Origin: Amorphophallus konjac
Lineage: Eukaryota > Streptophyta > Magnoliopsida > Alismatales > Araceae
DNA length: 64,000 nucleotides
Direction of reading: 5' to 3'
NCBI GenBank assembly: GCA_022559845.1
Contig: CM040128.1
Coordinates: 174,088,413 to 174,152,412, forward strand
Positions 1 through 11,335 of this stretch are shown here, in pieces. Within the stretch, counting starts at the first letter, position 1; every line of letters starts with the position of its first letter. Made by a program: the position numbers and the translations under genes. Under the pieces are notes generated by a model. It did no database searches and was not told the origin of the DNA. It saw nothing but the letters and a program-made list of their open reading frames with translations.

Positions 1-583
1 TTTCTAAATGGCTTTGTAAAGGAAGAAGTCTTTGTGGAACAACCCCCTGGTTTTGAAAATGATGATTTTCCTAATCATGTCTTTAAACTGCATAAGGCTT
101 TGTATGGTTTAAAGCAGGCTCCTAGGGCATGGTACGACAGACTGAGTTCATTCCTCACCAAAAAGGGCTACACAAGAGGTAAAATTGATCAAACATTATT
201 CTCCAAGACCCAAGGTAAGAATATACTAATTGTGCAAATCTATGTGGATGATATTGTGTTTGGATCCACTGAAGCTTCATTATGTACTGAATTTGCAAAT
301 CTAATGACCAATGAGTTTGAAATGAGTTTAATGGGTGATTTACAGTTCTTTCTTGGATTGCAGATTCTACAATGTAGAGAAGGCTACTTCATAAATCAAT
401 CCAAGTACATAAAGGAGATGCTGAAAAAGTTTGGCATGAAGAGCTGCAAACCAATAGAGTCACCCATGGGGACAAATGCAACATTGGAGGCTGATGTAAA
501 AGGTAACATGGTAGATGCCAAGAAATACAGAGGTATGATCGGATCCTTACTATATTTAACTGCCTCTAGGCCAGACATTCAGT
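1..583 (+). pseudogene. Truncated Ty1/copia reverse transcriptase (copia-B)
   Basis: This is an internal piece of a copia polyprotein, entering from the left edge in frame 1. It carries the copia RT block [11 protein letters not shown] and the catalytic YVDD box (nt 241-252), followed by the conserved [17 protein letters not shown] region. Copia resemblance stops at about 583, after the codons for RPDIQ, so the rest of RT and all of RNase H are missing. The amino-acid sequence is close to, but clearly different from, the same region of copia-A at 37680-38260, so it is another member of the Sirevirus-like group. The following frame to 903 is not copia sequence. The junction to the Tat-like element shows no LTR end, so it is probably a deletion breakpoint. 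Confidence 0.9.
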
Positions 584-584
584 C

Positions 585-3089
585 CGTATCCAACAGAGAG
601 ATGATTACGGCGTCGACGGCTCAAGCAAGCAAGAGCCGACATTCGAAGAATCCGAGACAGTATACGATGATGATGAAGCTCCGCAGGCACCCCTTCCGAG
701 TTTCCTTAATTTCCCGCTCCCTCCACTATCATTTGATAAACCTCCTGCTCAGGATGAAACCATCCCTGATCCAACCCCTATTTATGAGACTAATTGGTGT
801 TACGATGATGGGTCGATACTTCAATCACCCACACCGGCACATTGTAAGTCTCCTCCTATCCTTGACACCGCATACATTACACCTCCTCCAGTTACACCAT
901 TAACTTCCGCAACACTGGCCTCCCCCAAGCCTTCCACTATTAAACCTCCACCCGTTAAGCCATCTACCTCCACACCATTAGCCTCCATCGAACCCACCAT
1001 TGAACCTTCCCCAATTAACTTCCCAATACCGCCACCTCGGCCTTCCATTATCCCTTTAAAACCCACTTTGCCTATTCCACCATTTAACCCTTTACCCTTA
1101 CCCATGGCTAATCCTGAGCAGGATCCACCTCTTTTTGCAACCGAGCCAATCCCAACTGCTTCCGAGCAAAGGGAGAAACTCGGCGTGTTTGAACCCCCGC
1201 TTACACTCACCCATTTGCCAACGCTTCCCATCATGCCTCCACCATTCATGGAGCCTTCCGCCTCCGCTTCACCTCCCCTTACTACTCGGAATGGGGGGCC
1301 TTCTACAAGCACAGGTGCCGAAAATGATCAAGAGCCGGGCAAGACAGATTTGGCCATGGCCGTGATGTTCAAGACCCAAGAATTCATTTGCCGGATGCCA
1401 ATCCGGGTTATTGTGCCAAGCACGGTCGAAGAAGCCAAGTCGCCGACATGCCAAGCATTGATGCTGTGTAAGGGCCGGGCAGGGCACCCTTTGTTCCAAT
1501 TTCCAAATTTTGAATCTTTGGGCAACATAATGCTTCCGAGCCCAACTTTTCAACTCCCTCACACCATTACTTTGCACTCTCCAAGGGAGTTGACATTCAC
1601 CATTGAAGCTTCGGCAGGGGCTATTTCTCATACACTTTCACTGCCGTGGAGGGGTAGTTATCTTAATGCTAAGGGGCCATCCCTTATTTGTTCCACTTTC
1701 TATTCATCCATCTCTATCACTTTTTCTTCATGGGCCATTCCCAGGGTTTGGAGGAGGATCTCATCCTCTCGCCCTTCACATTCTTCATATTCTTTGCATT
1801 TCATGCATTCATCGCATCCATCCCATTGCATGCATTTGCACCTCCTGCTTCCCGGGTTTCCAAACCCGTATCTTCCCCGCCTTCCGGCACCTCCGGATAT
1901 TTCGCACTTCCCATCTTATTCATCTTCATCCTTTTATCCACTATCCCTGGGGCATCGCGTCCCTTTTCCTGCTATCTCCCTAGAACCTCCAGGAATTTTA
2001 TCCCTCCTCTTTGGGCATCTCGCCCTTTCTGATTTCATTCCTCCGGAACCTCCGGACTTTCCCCTCGGGCATCGCGCCCCTTTCCACCTTCTTCCTCCGG
2101 AACCTCCGGATTCTCCACCTGATTGTCTCCATCTTTTCCCCGGGCATCGTGCCCCTTTCCATTCTCCGAAACCTCCGGACCTTTCTCTCGGGCATCGCGC
2201 CCCTTTCCACCTTCCTCCTCCAGAACCTCCGGATTTTCCCCTTGGGCATCGCGCCCCTTCTCATTTGCTACCTCCGGAACCTCCGGATTTTCCTCCTGAT
2301 CCTCCTTCATTCCTCTCTCTTGGGTATCGCGCCCCTTTCTATATTATTCCTCCGGAACCTCCGGATTCTCCACCTGATTGTCTCCATCTTTTCCCAGGGC
2401 ATCGTGTCCCTTTCCATTTGCTTCCTCCGGAACCTCCGAATTCTCCGTCTTATTCTCTCTATCATCTTCCAGGGCATCGTGACCCTCCTGATTTCATTCC
2501 TCCGGAACCTCCGGACCTTTCTCTCGGGCATCGCGCCCCTTTTCATTTTCCTCCTCCGGAACCTCCGGACTTTCCCTTTGGGCACGACGCCCCTCTCCAC
2601 CTTTTTTATTTGCTTCCTCCGGAACCTCCGGACTTTTCCCTCGGGCACGACGCCCCTTTCCACCTTCTCCTTCCTGATTTCATTCCTCCAGAACCTCCAG
2701 ATTTTTCTCTCCTCCCTGGGCATCGCGTCCCTCGGCATTTGCTTCCTCCGGAACCTCCGGACCCTCCATCTTTCTTTCGATTCATCTTTCTAATCTTCCT
2801 GAACATCACATCCTTCATTTTTTTCTTTCTTTTCCATCATCTTTTTCCTTATTTCATCTCAGGGCATCGCGTCCCTTCTTTTGTCATCCCTCCGGAGCCT
2901 TCGGATTTTTCCTCTCATGATTCTCCTCTGCCTCCGGACCCTCTGGATCCGCCTCTTTCTATCTATCAATTTCTTCTTCTAATTCCTCCTGATTCTGGGT
3001 CCGACCCAACTTCTTCCACATCCACTGCCTTGGGCATCTGCCCATTCTCCCATTGCTTCCGAGGCTTTAGTCCTCACCCCTCTTTTTGA
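585..3089 (+). CDS. Pro-rich reading frame of the Tat-like element, N-terminus missing
   Basis: One frame stays open for about 830 codons from the copia junction to a TGA at 3087-3089, and no natural start is present. It begins with an acidic stretch, passes through a Pro/Thr/Ser-rich section (about nt 850-1330), then a short region with normal composition (about nt 1330-1680) that I do not recognise. It ends in about 13 copies of a peptide of the type [15 protein letters not shown]. No zinc knuckle, protease, RT or integrase motif is visible. Openness over the repeat part can be explained by repeat units whose lengths keep the frame. It may be a degenerate gag or accessory ORF, or a repeat-expanded region that happens to be open. 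No function is assigned. Confidence 0.4.
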   Translation, partial: RIQQRDDYGVDGSSKQEPTFEESETVYDDDEAPQAPLPSFLNFPLPPLSFDKPPAQDETIPDPTPIYETNWCYDDGSILQSPTPAHCKSPPILDTAYITPPPVTPLTSATLASPKPSTIKPPPVKPSTSTPLASIEPTIEPSPINFPIPPPRPSIIPLKPTLPIPPFNPLPLPMANPEQDPPLFATEPIPTASEQREKLGVFEPPLTLTHLPTLPIMPPPFMEPSASASPPLTTRNGGPSTSTGAENDQEPGKTDLAMAVMFKTQEFICRMPIRVIVPSTVEEAKSPTCQALMLCKGRAGHPLFQFPNFESLGNIMLPSPTFQLPHTITLHSPRELTFTIEASAGAISHTLSLPWRGSYLNAKGPSLICSTFYSSISITFSSWAIPRVWRRISSSRPSHSSYSLHFMHSSHPSHCMHLHLLLPGFPNPYLPRLPAPPDISHFPSYSSSSFYPLSLGHRVPFPAISLEPPGILSLLFGHLALSDFIPPEPPDFPLGHRAPFHLLPPEPPDSPPDCLHLFPGHRAPFHSPKPPDLSLGHRAPFHLPPPEPPDFPLGHRAPSHLLPPEPPDFPPDPPSFLSLGYRAPFYIIPPEPPDSPPDCLHLFPGHRVPFHLLPPEPPNSPSYSLYHLPGHRDPPDFIPPEPPDLSLGHRAPFHFPPPEPPDFPFGHDAPLHLFYLLPPEPPDFSLGHDAPFHLLLPDFIPPEPPDFSLLPGHRVPRHLLPPEPPDPPSFFRFIFLIFLNITSFIFFFLFHHLFPYFISGHRVPSFVIPPEPSDFSSHDSPLPPDPLDPPLSIYQFLLLIPPDSGSDPTSSTSTALGICPFSHCFRGFSPHPSF
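1951..2905 (+). repeat. In-frame palindromic repeat array (TCCGGAACCTCCGGA / GGGCATCGCGCCC)
   Basis: About 13 units of 50-90 bp alternate two short imperfect palindromes. TCCGGAACCTCCGGA has arms TCCGGA; GGGCATCGCGCCC has arms GGGC/GCCC. Spacers are pyrimidine-rich and variable. In the plus frame each unit encodes PPEPPD and GHRAP peptides. Variants such as GGGCACGACGCCCC keep the pairing arms. Confidence 0.85.
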
Positions 3090-4324
3090 TTTTTCGCTTC
3101 TTCTGTAGACTGTTCCATGTGATCAGGGTCTCCGCGCCTTAGTGAGGGAGTTCTAGCCCTCGCCTCTTTTCCTTTTTTCTTTATTCGTCTGAGTCTGGTC
3201 TTGGCACCACTCCTTCTTGTTAAGTCACTTTCAATCCTTTGCTTCCAATCCTTTATCTGCCTAAGAGGACTATCCCACGATGATCAACCTCTCGCGGCAG
3301 CTGCTTTAACAAAGGTTGCAAGGTAATATATTGACGTAAGTATGCATTTATATGATATCATTACCTCATTACTTCACGCATGATTTTTAAAATGAAGTGC
3401 TTCCTAACAAGATTAAGAGTGATGTTTTAGATCTTTATCTTAGACTTTTGTTAAATTAAATCATTCTCAAAAGAGTCTTTAGGCTTGCTTCTGCAGCACC
3501 ATTGGTTAATAAGAACCCCGCGCTGGGAATTCAACATTCTCTCCCTGCTTGTTAAGAGCAACCCTCAGCTGGGCACCTCACACACTTCACGGCATCCTTA
3601 GCCGGCTCCTTTGGTTAAACACCATTGCTACCTTGGCCATGCCATGAGTATTCCTGAAAGTCTTTTCTCTTCTTTACTCGGCCACGTGCAGGGGCAAGAG
3701 GTTGACGGATGAGATGACCAACCTTGGTAATCCCCAATACGAGAGGAGTCTCAAATAGGGGCAGTCTTGACCCAAACTAAATATGAATTTCATGATATAC
3801 ATCTCGCCAAAAGGGCTATTATGAAAATCAAGTCAGAATTTCGATAAAAGTAAAAGTATGAATTATGGCATGACAAGAGTGGCAAAGTCCCCGCAGGAAA
3901 AATCCTGGTCGTATGCATGTCAAGGGTCTAAAAATCAAAGGCATAAAGCCCCGGCGCAACAGACCACCTCTTTGAAGGGAACACCTTGGAAGGAATTCAA
4001 GTCCCGATATCTCCCATCCTGCATAAAGCTTATCTCCAATTATTCTTCTCTTCTCCCTCTAAGACCGAATGTTTCTCGGGTATGGCCTTGGTAGGGGCAC
4101 CGTTGATCAAAGACGGTCGGTTATAGGGCGCCACCCTTTCAATGCACGTCCAGCTTTGGGCAGTTTTAGTGAAAAGGGAAGGAACAAGGACCCCTAGCCA
4201 GTGGTTCAAAACAACCCTTTGATGCTGCATTAACATTGTTTAAGCCAAAATCCAAAAAAAATTGAATATTTCCCGATCAAAATCCCAACAAAAATTCAAA
4301 ATATTTTCCAAAAATCTCCATAAA

Positions 4325-4437
4325 AATTCAAATATTTCCAAAACTCATAAAAATTTGCATATTCCAAAACTCATAAAAATTTGCATATTCCAAAACTCAT
4401 AAAAATTTGCATATTTCCAAAATCCAAAAATTTGCAT
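4325..4437 (+). repeat. Short AT-rich tandem repeat
   Basis: Three to four copies of a ~27 bp unit containing AAAACTCATAAAAATTTGCAT, the last copies degenerate. It lies in the untranslated part of the Tat-like element. Confidence 0.8.
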
Positions 4438-5816
4438 TGTATTTTCTGATGGTTTTTTGCAGGAACAGCTTTGCAGAGACCAAAAGCACGGGATGAGTCC
4501 TATCTCCACTCATTGCTATCAATTTATTGATTCTCCCGATATTCTCATAACATGCCACCCTGGGCATTTTTGGTTATCATCTCCCTATATCATTCTGATT
4601 ATCATATCTCATGATTATTCATCTCCAAATCTTTCAATCAACTCCTGCTCGTTTCATCTGATTACTCCGCCGATGGGCATTATCAGATCCTGATTTTTTT
4701 ACTCCAAAACTTGATCAGCCAGATTGTCATCCTCATGACAAACAACAAATAATGATGCTTTGCTATGCCATAATTTGACTTATGCTGTTCATGATATATG
4801 CTATGATTGGTTGCTTTGATTCATGCTATGCATGCTATGATTAAATGCCTTATTCATTGCTTGTTATATCTTGGCTAATGAATTTTTGAGCGCAGGAAGA
4901 GGCTCTTGGTCCCGCCGGCAGGGCATCATCACTCAAAGTCCCACGGTGCTTGCAGCTCATTTCTCAGTTCCCGTGCTCATTGCCCCACCATCTCCCTGTA
5001 TGCATTTTACTATATGTTACATATGCTACTAGATTATATCAAGGACCTTGTGACTTTGGTATATCTGGAATTTGAGTTCCCCTTCATCAAAAACAATGAT
5101 GATTCCAGAGGCATCTCAGTCATACGGATAGGCCATTGAGTCGTCCAAGACTGGGGACGATGGTTCCCTTTTTACGAGTTGGTGCGTGGATAAACGAGTT
5201 TCGGCTTAGTATCAGCTCACAGAATTGGTTTCTTGACCCAGTCTGGGCAGTTTAACAATATTATCCTTGATTATATTATATTTTCATTTGTTATTTTCCC
5301 TTTAGCCCAGCATGCATTCATATAGGACTTTGAATTAACATTGGAAAATCATTTTGATAAGCTGATGTTGAGAGTTGAATTGATCTTAATCTTTCTCGAT
5401 ATGAGATATTCCATGCCGAATTGAGTCCTCAGTTCATTTTGTCGTTGTTTTGGGTCATTTTCTCGAGAGATCCTTGTTTGGATTTTTATCATCTTATTTT
5501 TAATCATTTCCCTTTGATCCACCTTGGCTGCAGCACGTCCACATTAGCTGGTAACCGCTCCCCAATGGTGAAACTTACAGGTTTGTGACCTGGGGTACTT
5601 CCACCGCGTTGGAAGTTGATCATTTATTTTATCTCCTTCGTGCACCGCGTGCACATCTCCCATTTTATCCAAACATTGTTGATTTCGTTGGATTTCTCGA
5701 GATTTGCTTCATCTCGAGCTTTTGATTTCATTTCTTATCAAGTGATGTTGATTGCGTGTCTCATCACACCTTGGCATCTACTTTTCAGTTTGCTACGCTC
5801 CCTTGTAAAGCAGACG

Positions 5817-5832
5817 CCAAGGCGGGGTAGCT
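5817..5832 (+). promoter_or_regulatory. Polypurine tract of the Tat-like element
   Basis: The purine-rich run AAGGCGGGGTAGC lies directly before the TGTAGACA start of the LTR. This is where plus-strand DNA synthesis is primed in LTR retrotransposons, so it marks the following LTR as the 3' copy. Confidence 0.6.
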
Positions 5833-7315
5833 GTAGACACGCCAAAATTGACATTACTTTGAGTATTTCTCATATTACCTTGTAATGCCCCATTTGACCC
5901 TCAAATTAGCTTATTTGAGTGTTTTTTCCATTTTTCATGGATTTTCTCCCCTTTCCCTCTTTTTTAAAAATAACGCCCTAGAGAGGGGCGTGTTTTTAAA
6001 CGCGGCCTGATCCAGGGCGTGTCTCCCCATTTTATCTATTTCTCCCTATTTTACCTATTTTATAAATTCGTGACCTGGTGAAGGGCGTGTTTTAAAACAC
6101 GACCTGACCTGGGGCGTTTCTTGATGAAAGGACGCCTTGAGATGGGGGCGTCAATTCCTGGAATTATCCAATTTTTGAAAAAAGAATAAATATTTGAAAA
6201 ATGTTAATTCACGCCCTAACATGGGGCGTTTTCAATTCACGCCTCTCCCTGAGGCGTCTTTCATAATTTCTAAATAAAAGAAATGTTTATTTCTAAAATT
6301 AATACAGGAAGAAACGCCCTGACCCAGGGCGTGTTTTAAATTAACGCCCTATGACAGGTCGTCAATTCGTGAATTGACGCCCTGACCAAGGGCGTGTTTC
6401 ATCTTCTGGCTTCGCAGCCCTTTCCCCAGAGAGTCCTTGCTTCGTTAGATACCTGCTGGGTTTGGGCTCTTGCCCATTCTTATCATTTCCCTCTTGGGAC
6501 TCTTGCCCATGTTTATCTCTTCCTCAACCTATTTAATAGAGCCATTGGCTCTGTTAATGAGGTTCGGATTCCTCTTCTCCCTCTTTCTCCTCCCGCCGTT
6601 CTTCTTCTTCTTCTGTTTTTATTTCTTCTATTTTTTTTTGGTTTTCTTCTTCTTACGCAGGTGCTGTTCTTGGCTAAGGAGGGGCTTCTTCATGGCTCAC
6701 CTCTTCATCCAACTGAAGCTTTTCTCCCCATTAAATATCAAAGCCAAGCTCAACAGATTTTTCTTCTCTCCCCCTCTATTCTCTATTGTTTTGTGTTTAT
6801 TATATGCATGCATGTTCCTATTTGATCATTTTTAATATCTCTCAACTACGTTGGGAATCTCCCCATAGTGCATCTATTGCACTCTTTCCCCTCACTTGCA
6901 TGCATTCCTCATTCATTTTTCCCACACCCTTTTGCATAGGGGTTTAAGGGCCAACACCCACAAGGTGTGTTCTTGCACAATTTTCATGCTCATCTTTACA
7001 TATAGAATTTGATGCTACACATCATGTTCTAATTCAATTCTTTTGTGGTGTTTGTGTCTCTTTTTGCAAGGGTAATAATTAAAGAACTCTCTTCATCGGC
7101 CGGCCGATTGGAAGAGAAAGGACCACCTACAATCAACCGCACTTTGAGGTATTTTCGCGATCATCCTTTCCCTTATTATTTTCCACTCGAGACCCTCGTG
7201 TCTCTGGCGATCACACACACTCCCCTTGTGCACCTCGTGCATGTTTCATCTCCACTATTGTTTATTGTTTGCTTTTCATTATATTTTCCTTAAGTGGATT
7301 TTAAAGGAATCTACA
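5833..7315 (+). mobile_element. 3' LTR of the Tat-like element
   Basis: It starts TGTAGACACGCC and ends TCTACA (TG...CA), about 1,483 bp, with a polypurine tract before it. LARD sequence resumes straight after. The first third is a palindrome array (5965-6400), the middle contains a pyrimidine tract (about 6590-6660). The partner LTR is not in the window, so the boundary is inferred from the TG/CA ends and from the LARD empty-site comparison. Confidence 0.6.
5965..6400 (+). repeat. Palindrome array in the Tat-like LTR (ACGCCCTGACCCAGGGCGT)
   Basis: About nine units carry arms ACGCCC/GGGCGT around a short loop, for example ACGCCCTGACCCAGGGCGT near 6310-6335. They are separated by AT-rich spacers of 30-60 bp. 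Several copies have paired changes that keep the stem, for example ACGCCCTAACATGGGGCGT. Confidence 0.8.
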
Positions 7316-7809
7316 ACGACAAAGTTGTACGGATGTCTGCCGTGGATACGTCAAGTTTAATGTGGATGCGGGATTGGATCCCGATAGAGGTGGGTCAAGC
7401 TGATGAACTATCGGCCCAAGATTGTTTCGGACTATGGCCATAACGGGGTTCCCAAGTTCCACGTCCGATGCCATGGGGCGTCATTACTTTTCTCTTCACA
7501 CACAGTCCGGGGAAACGAAGGTTCCAAGGTATGCGTGCATGTCGGTCACGGTCGGACCATTCATTGTTCGGATGCGAGTCCCTGTTTGAAGCATCGAAGA
7601 CGACGATAAAATCGTGCAAATGTCTACCGTAGACACGTATAGTTTAATGTGTGGTTGCGGGATTAGATCCCGGGAGAAGCAGGTCGAGTTAAAGAACTAT
7701 TGGCCCGAGATGTGTTCGGATCATGACCATGTCGGGGGTTCCGAGGTCCACGTCCGATACCACAAGGCATCATTGATTTTCTCTTTGCACCCAGTCTGGG
7801 GGAGTGAAT
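7316..7809. other. LARD internal sequence outside the left LTR (tandem-unit remnant)
   Basis: This stretch aligns with 48418-48912, the internal sequence next to the right LARD LTR, including the module CGGATGTCTGCCGTGGATACG. The left LARD LTR therefore has internal sequence on both sides. The simplest reading is a tandem LTR-internal-LTR-internal structure made by recombination between LTRs, later interrupted by the Tat-like insertion. No gene is supported. Confidence 0.65.
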
Positions 7810-8069
7810 TGTTAAGTGTAGAGCCCGAGCTCACCATCGTGCGCCCTCGCATGTGGATCGACCTGCGCGGTCAGGTTGCGGGGATCGACCTGCCCGGTCA
7901 GGTCGTTGGGGTGAAGGGGGCAGTGCCCCTTGAGGGGGTTTCCGGGGGCAGCGCCCCCGGAACAAAATTTTAATTGAAGCACGGGCAATAGAGTTCCTTT
8001 TATTCTTTATCAACATGATTGACCTTTTATTATTATTTTTACTTGTTTATTCCCTTTTTGTATTAAGCA

Positions 8070-8370
8070 GGCACGCCGTTTTAAGGGTTCAAAGGAGGGA
8101 ATGGGGCGCGCCATTTTAAGGGTTCAAAGGAGGAGATGGGGCGCGCCGTATTAAGGGTACAATGAGGAGGGTGCGCCGGTTAAGGCCACGCCGGATTAGG
8201 ATGTGCAAGGGAAGGGTTGCGCCGTATTTGGGAGGTAAGCAGGGGAGCGCGCCGTTTAAAGGATGGGCAACAGAGGGGTTAAATCGGCGCGGCTAGGGGC
8301 GCGCCGGAATTGGTCGCGCCGAAATAGGAAGATATGGAGTGGAAATGGGCGCGCCGTTTAGCATCCAAAG
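8070..8370. repeat. GGCGCGCC-type motif block in LARD LTR, part 1
   Basis: About nine copies of the 8-bp palindrome GGCGCGCC or one-base variants, most followed by GTTTTAAGG or GTATTAAGG, at 25-45 bp spacing. The same block occurs in the right LTR at about 49145-49445. Confidence 0.8.
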
Positions 8371-9225
8371 AAGGAGATGGGGCTATTGTGAGGAGGGTTA
8401 AAACGGTGCGGTGGAACAGTGGCTGCACCATATTAGCCTCTCCCGAGAGTTTATTGCTCTGACTGTGTGTTTCTTTTCTTTCACCCGTGGGCAAGTTTTA
8501 TGATGCGTTTATTCATTGTTCCTGGTCTTCTTGGCCCGGGCGAAAATCCGGCAACACCTCCCCCGGACCAGGGCTTGCCAAAGGAAAAGGAAAGTCACCA
8601 ATCGGATTGCTCCGGGGTAGACTCTCAAAAATTGGAGTGGCCTCACGACGGTTCGAACCCAAATGTGAGTATGGAACGATCGAGGGCTAGCCTTCAAGAA
8701 CGACCACGGCTCACGGGCGAGGAACTTTCCAAACGGGACAAGTGTTTGCCACAAGGGCCATAGATATTCATCCGGTGGTGGGTACCTTCGAGGGTCATGC
8801 CATGGAAAGGCAGCCCTCAAGGGCCCGGGATGATCGGAGAACGAGCAAATGGAGCAGGGACTGAGGTGGGAGTTGCTAAAGTTGTAACAAAGAAAGACTT
8901 TTCTTCTTTTATTCATCCACACAAAGGGAGAGGAGATTTCTTAACAGAGGGAATTCATCATGAGAAGAAAATAGAATACATCGCGAGAGGGAGGGGGAGG
9001 GAGATATTGACGTGAAGGAAAAGGAGAATACAGATCCCCCCGCTCGACTCACCTCTCACACTCACATACTTTCTCTTTCTCTTCACCTTGCCGGCGTGGG
9101 TGGACCGAGCTTCTTCTCCCTTTTTCTTCTTCTCTTCACTGCACACAGCCGAGAGCACCCCCTTTTCCCTCAGGATGGCCCAGCCAGGGGGAGAAGCCAA
9201 CCGGTTGCTCTGTCGAACCTGCAGA

Positions 9226-9236
9226 GATTATATAGG
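9226..9236 (-). promoter_or_regulatory. TATA-like box in the left LARD LTR
   Basis: Read on minus the sequence is CCTATATAATC. The corresponding site in the right LTR (about 52594-52604) is altered to CCTATATCATA. Its position mid-LTR on the minus strand resembles the TATA boxes of G1 and G2. Confidence 0.4.
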
Positions 9237-9484
9237 AGGGGTTACCTTTCCTTCCTCTTGTTTACAGAACAGACGGGCTTGGCAGGCCGCGGTGTCATCC
9301 GTCGATTTGCACAGTACGCTGTTGCCATTACTCTGCTTTCCTTCGCCGCTGCAACCATCGCGCTGTCGAGTTGAGGCGTGCACAGCTCCTCAATCTTTAA
9401 ATGGTTATGGGATGGGCATTGAATGTTCCCTGTGCGCTCAGACTGGCGCGAAACAAGGTATCGGCCGGCGAACGGGATGGCCCT

Positions 9485-9735
9485 TCGGTTAAAACGGCGC
9501 GGTCACTATTCCCCTGTGCCGTTTTAAACCATATGAAATTAGCGCGCCGTATTAAGACATCAAAGGTGGCACCGTATTAAGGTGTAAAGGGGGCACTTCC
9601 TTCAAATGAGCGCGCCGTATTTGGGCAAAGGTGGCGCTGGATCAACATTCGAAAGAACATGGAGCGCGCCGATTTAGCAAGGGGGGCGCGTCGGTTTAAG
9701 GCGGGCCATTTTAAGGCCCTTCCGCGACGTTTTAA
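9485..9735. repeat. GGCGCGCC-type motif block in LARD LTR, part 2
   Basis: A second block of GCGCGCCG-(T/A)TTTAAG motifs and variants, about eight copies, matched in the right LTR at about 52860-53110. Confidence 0.75.
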
Positions 9736-10128
9736 GCACAGAATGGATTCGTTTCAAAGTCGTGGACGTTTATATGAATGTTGGCACTCCCGGAATGTTT
9801 TAGTTGCGATGCATGGCTTCCGCAATTTTTCGTTCGTAGCTTCTAGGGCTCGGTCCAGGGCTTTGCGTGACTTCCGACATACGTCGAGACTGTCCCGGAG
9901 TTCTCAGCTTTTCTTTGATATAGCTCTCGGCACAGCCGACTGTAGAGTTGTGGCCGTATCTTCTGTCCGGGCGGCTCCCTCATCGGCTAGCGGACCACCA
10001 AGCGAGTCCTCGTCTTGATCGGGTGAGGTATGAGGTTTATTGGGCATTTCCATCTTCGACTCGCGCTCGAATGCGTAGACGCGAATGTCGCAATGATCAT
10101 CATCATCATCATTTTTTTGACGTCCACA

Positions 10129-10143
10129 AATGCCCCCCACTCG
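10129..10143 (-). promoter_or_regulatory. Candidate polypurine tract of LARD
   Basis: On minus, GAGTGGGGGGCATT lies immediately before the TGTGGACG end of the LTR, the expected place for a PPT if LARD reads right to left. Confidence 0.5.
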
Positions 10144-10314
10144 CGGGTGGTGCAAGCGAGGGATGAGTGCGCGGGGCTCGCGAGTGTGGAGTTCTTTGAG
10201 AAGATATCTATTCTTCCGGGCTAGTGGCATACTCGTCCGGTGCTGATTCGCGAGAGAGCGCTCACTCCTTCAGCGAAGGGATGAGGGAACCGCTCCACCG
10301 CGTGCGCACGTGGG

Positions 10315-10625
10315 CCAAGAGTCCTTTTGTTCATCGACTTGGATGGGAGGTCCGAGCCGGAGCCAATGTGGTTTCCTTTTGTTCATCGACTTGGACGGGA
10401 GGTCCGAGCCGGAGCCAATGTGGTTTCTTTTTGTTCATCGACTTGGACGGAAGGTCCGAGCCGAAGCAAAGGGGGTTTTTTGTTCATCGACTCGGGCGAA
10501 AGGTCCGAGCCGAAGTAAAGGAATTTTTTTTTTGTTCATCGACTTGGACGGAAGGTCCGAACCGAAGCAAAAGCGTTTTGTTCATCGACTTGAACGGAAG
10601 GTCCGACCCGATGTTTAATTCACCG
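10315..10625. repeat. LARD array A, ~50 bp unit
   Basis: Six copies of a unit with GTTCATCGACTTGGACGG then AGGTCCGAGCCG. The inner GGAC...GTCC arms pair. Frames that stay open through it encode only the repeat (VHRLGRKVRAE) and are not genes. Confidence 0.85.
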
Positions 10626-10679
10626 GTGGGACTGGAGATTGCAATATTGGGGTGGTTTATTCATTGACACGGGGTTAGT

Positions 10680-11095
10680 GTCAAAGCAAGGGTCTTTTTT
10701 GTTCATGGCTTCGGACGGAAGGTCCAGGACACTAGTTTGTTCATCATTGCCGACAGGGAGTCGGAAACTGACGTGGTTTGTTCATTGACACGGGGTAAGT
10801 GCCAAAGCTATGGTTTTTTTGTTCATGGCTTCAGACGTAAGGTCTGGGCCACTGGTTTGTTCATCGATGCCGACAGGGAGTCGGAGACCGACGTGGTTTA
10901 TTCGTTGACACAAGGTTAGTGCCAAAGCAAGGGTCTTTTGTTCATGGCACCAGACGGAAGGTCTGGGCCACTGGTTCGTTCATCGATGCCGATAGGGAGT
11001 CGGAGACCGACGTGGTTTATTCGTTGACACAGGGTTAGTGCCAAAGCAAGGGTCTTTTGTTCATGGCACCAGGCGGAAGGTCCGGGCCACTTGTA
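10680..11095. repeat. LARD array B, ~120 bp unit
   Basis: Three to four copies of a composite unit: GTTCATGGC, GACGGAAGGTC, then GCCGACAGGGAGTCGGAGAC, then GACACGGGGTTAGTGCC. It looks like array A expanded by extra palindromic pieces. Confidence 0.85.
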
Positions 11096-11159
11096 TTATG
11101 CGTGGTGGGACTTAAAATATTTTGATCTCTGGCGGGACTTGACGAGTCGACATCCCTCA

Positions 11160-11325
11160 GAGGCTTCGATGATGATTTTTTTTTCTTCTCTTTTTCTTCT
11201 TTCTTTTCTTCTCTTTTTTTTCTTCTCTTTTTTTCTTCTCTTCTTCTCTTTTTTTTCTTTTTCTCTTCTTCTTTTCTTTCCCTTCTTTTTCTTCTTCTCT
11301 TCTTCTTCTTTTTTATATATTTTTT
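11160..11325. repeat. Pyrimidine tract (TTCTTCTC)n
   Basis: About 160 bp of almost pure pyrimidine on plus, purine on minus. Similar tracts lie at 13885-13945, 16450-16620, 46920-46980 and 47120-47190 within LARD. Confidence 0.9.
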
Positions 11326-11335
11326 TTGAACAACT

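Larger units (their letters stand above)
3090..5832 (+). other. Non-coding 3' region of the Tat-like element
   Basis: No supportable gene. Stops are frequent in all frames. The stretch holds AT-rich sequence, a small tandem repeat at 4325-4437 and ends in a purine-rich tract beside the LTR. Such long untranslated 3' regions are common in Tat/Ogre-type elements. Confidence 0.6.
584..7315 (+). mobile_element. 3' portion of a Tat/Ogre-like LTR retrotransposon
   Basis: The order is Pro-rich reading frame, long untranslated region, polypurine tract, then an LTR starting TGTAGACACGCC and ending TCTACA. The right end falls exactly where LARD sequence resumes: ACGAC AAAG follows it at 7316, and the uninterrupted LARD copy near 48418 reads ATGAC AAAG. 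The element therefore inserted into LARD sequence. Its left LTR and the rest of its internal region are missing. Assignment to the Tat branch of Ty3/gypsy rests on architecture (large non-coding 3' part, tandem repeats, TGTAGACAC-type LTR start) and not on a recognised enzyme domain, so it is tentative. Confidence 0.55.
7810..10128 (-). mobile_element. Left LTR of LARD
   Basis: About 2,319 bp, TG...CA on plus (TGTTAAGTG ... CGTCCACA). It matches 48913-53499 throughout once the solo LTR there is removed. The copies differ visibly, for example about ten differences in the ~75 bp around 9690-9770, so they are much older than the G1 LTR pair. Internal landmarks are two GGCGCGCC-rich blocks, a TATA-like box and an ATCATCATC run near the CA end. 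Confidence 0.8.

Noticed and set aside
34..903. A single 289-codon protein from 34 to 903
   Set aside because: Only the part to about 583 is copia RT; the rest is Tat-like sequence read in the wrong frame.
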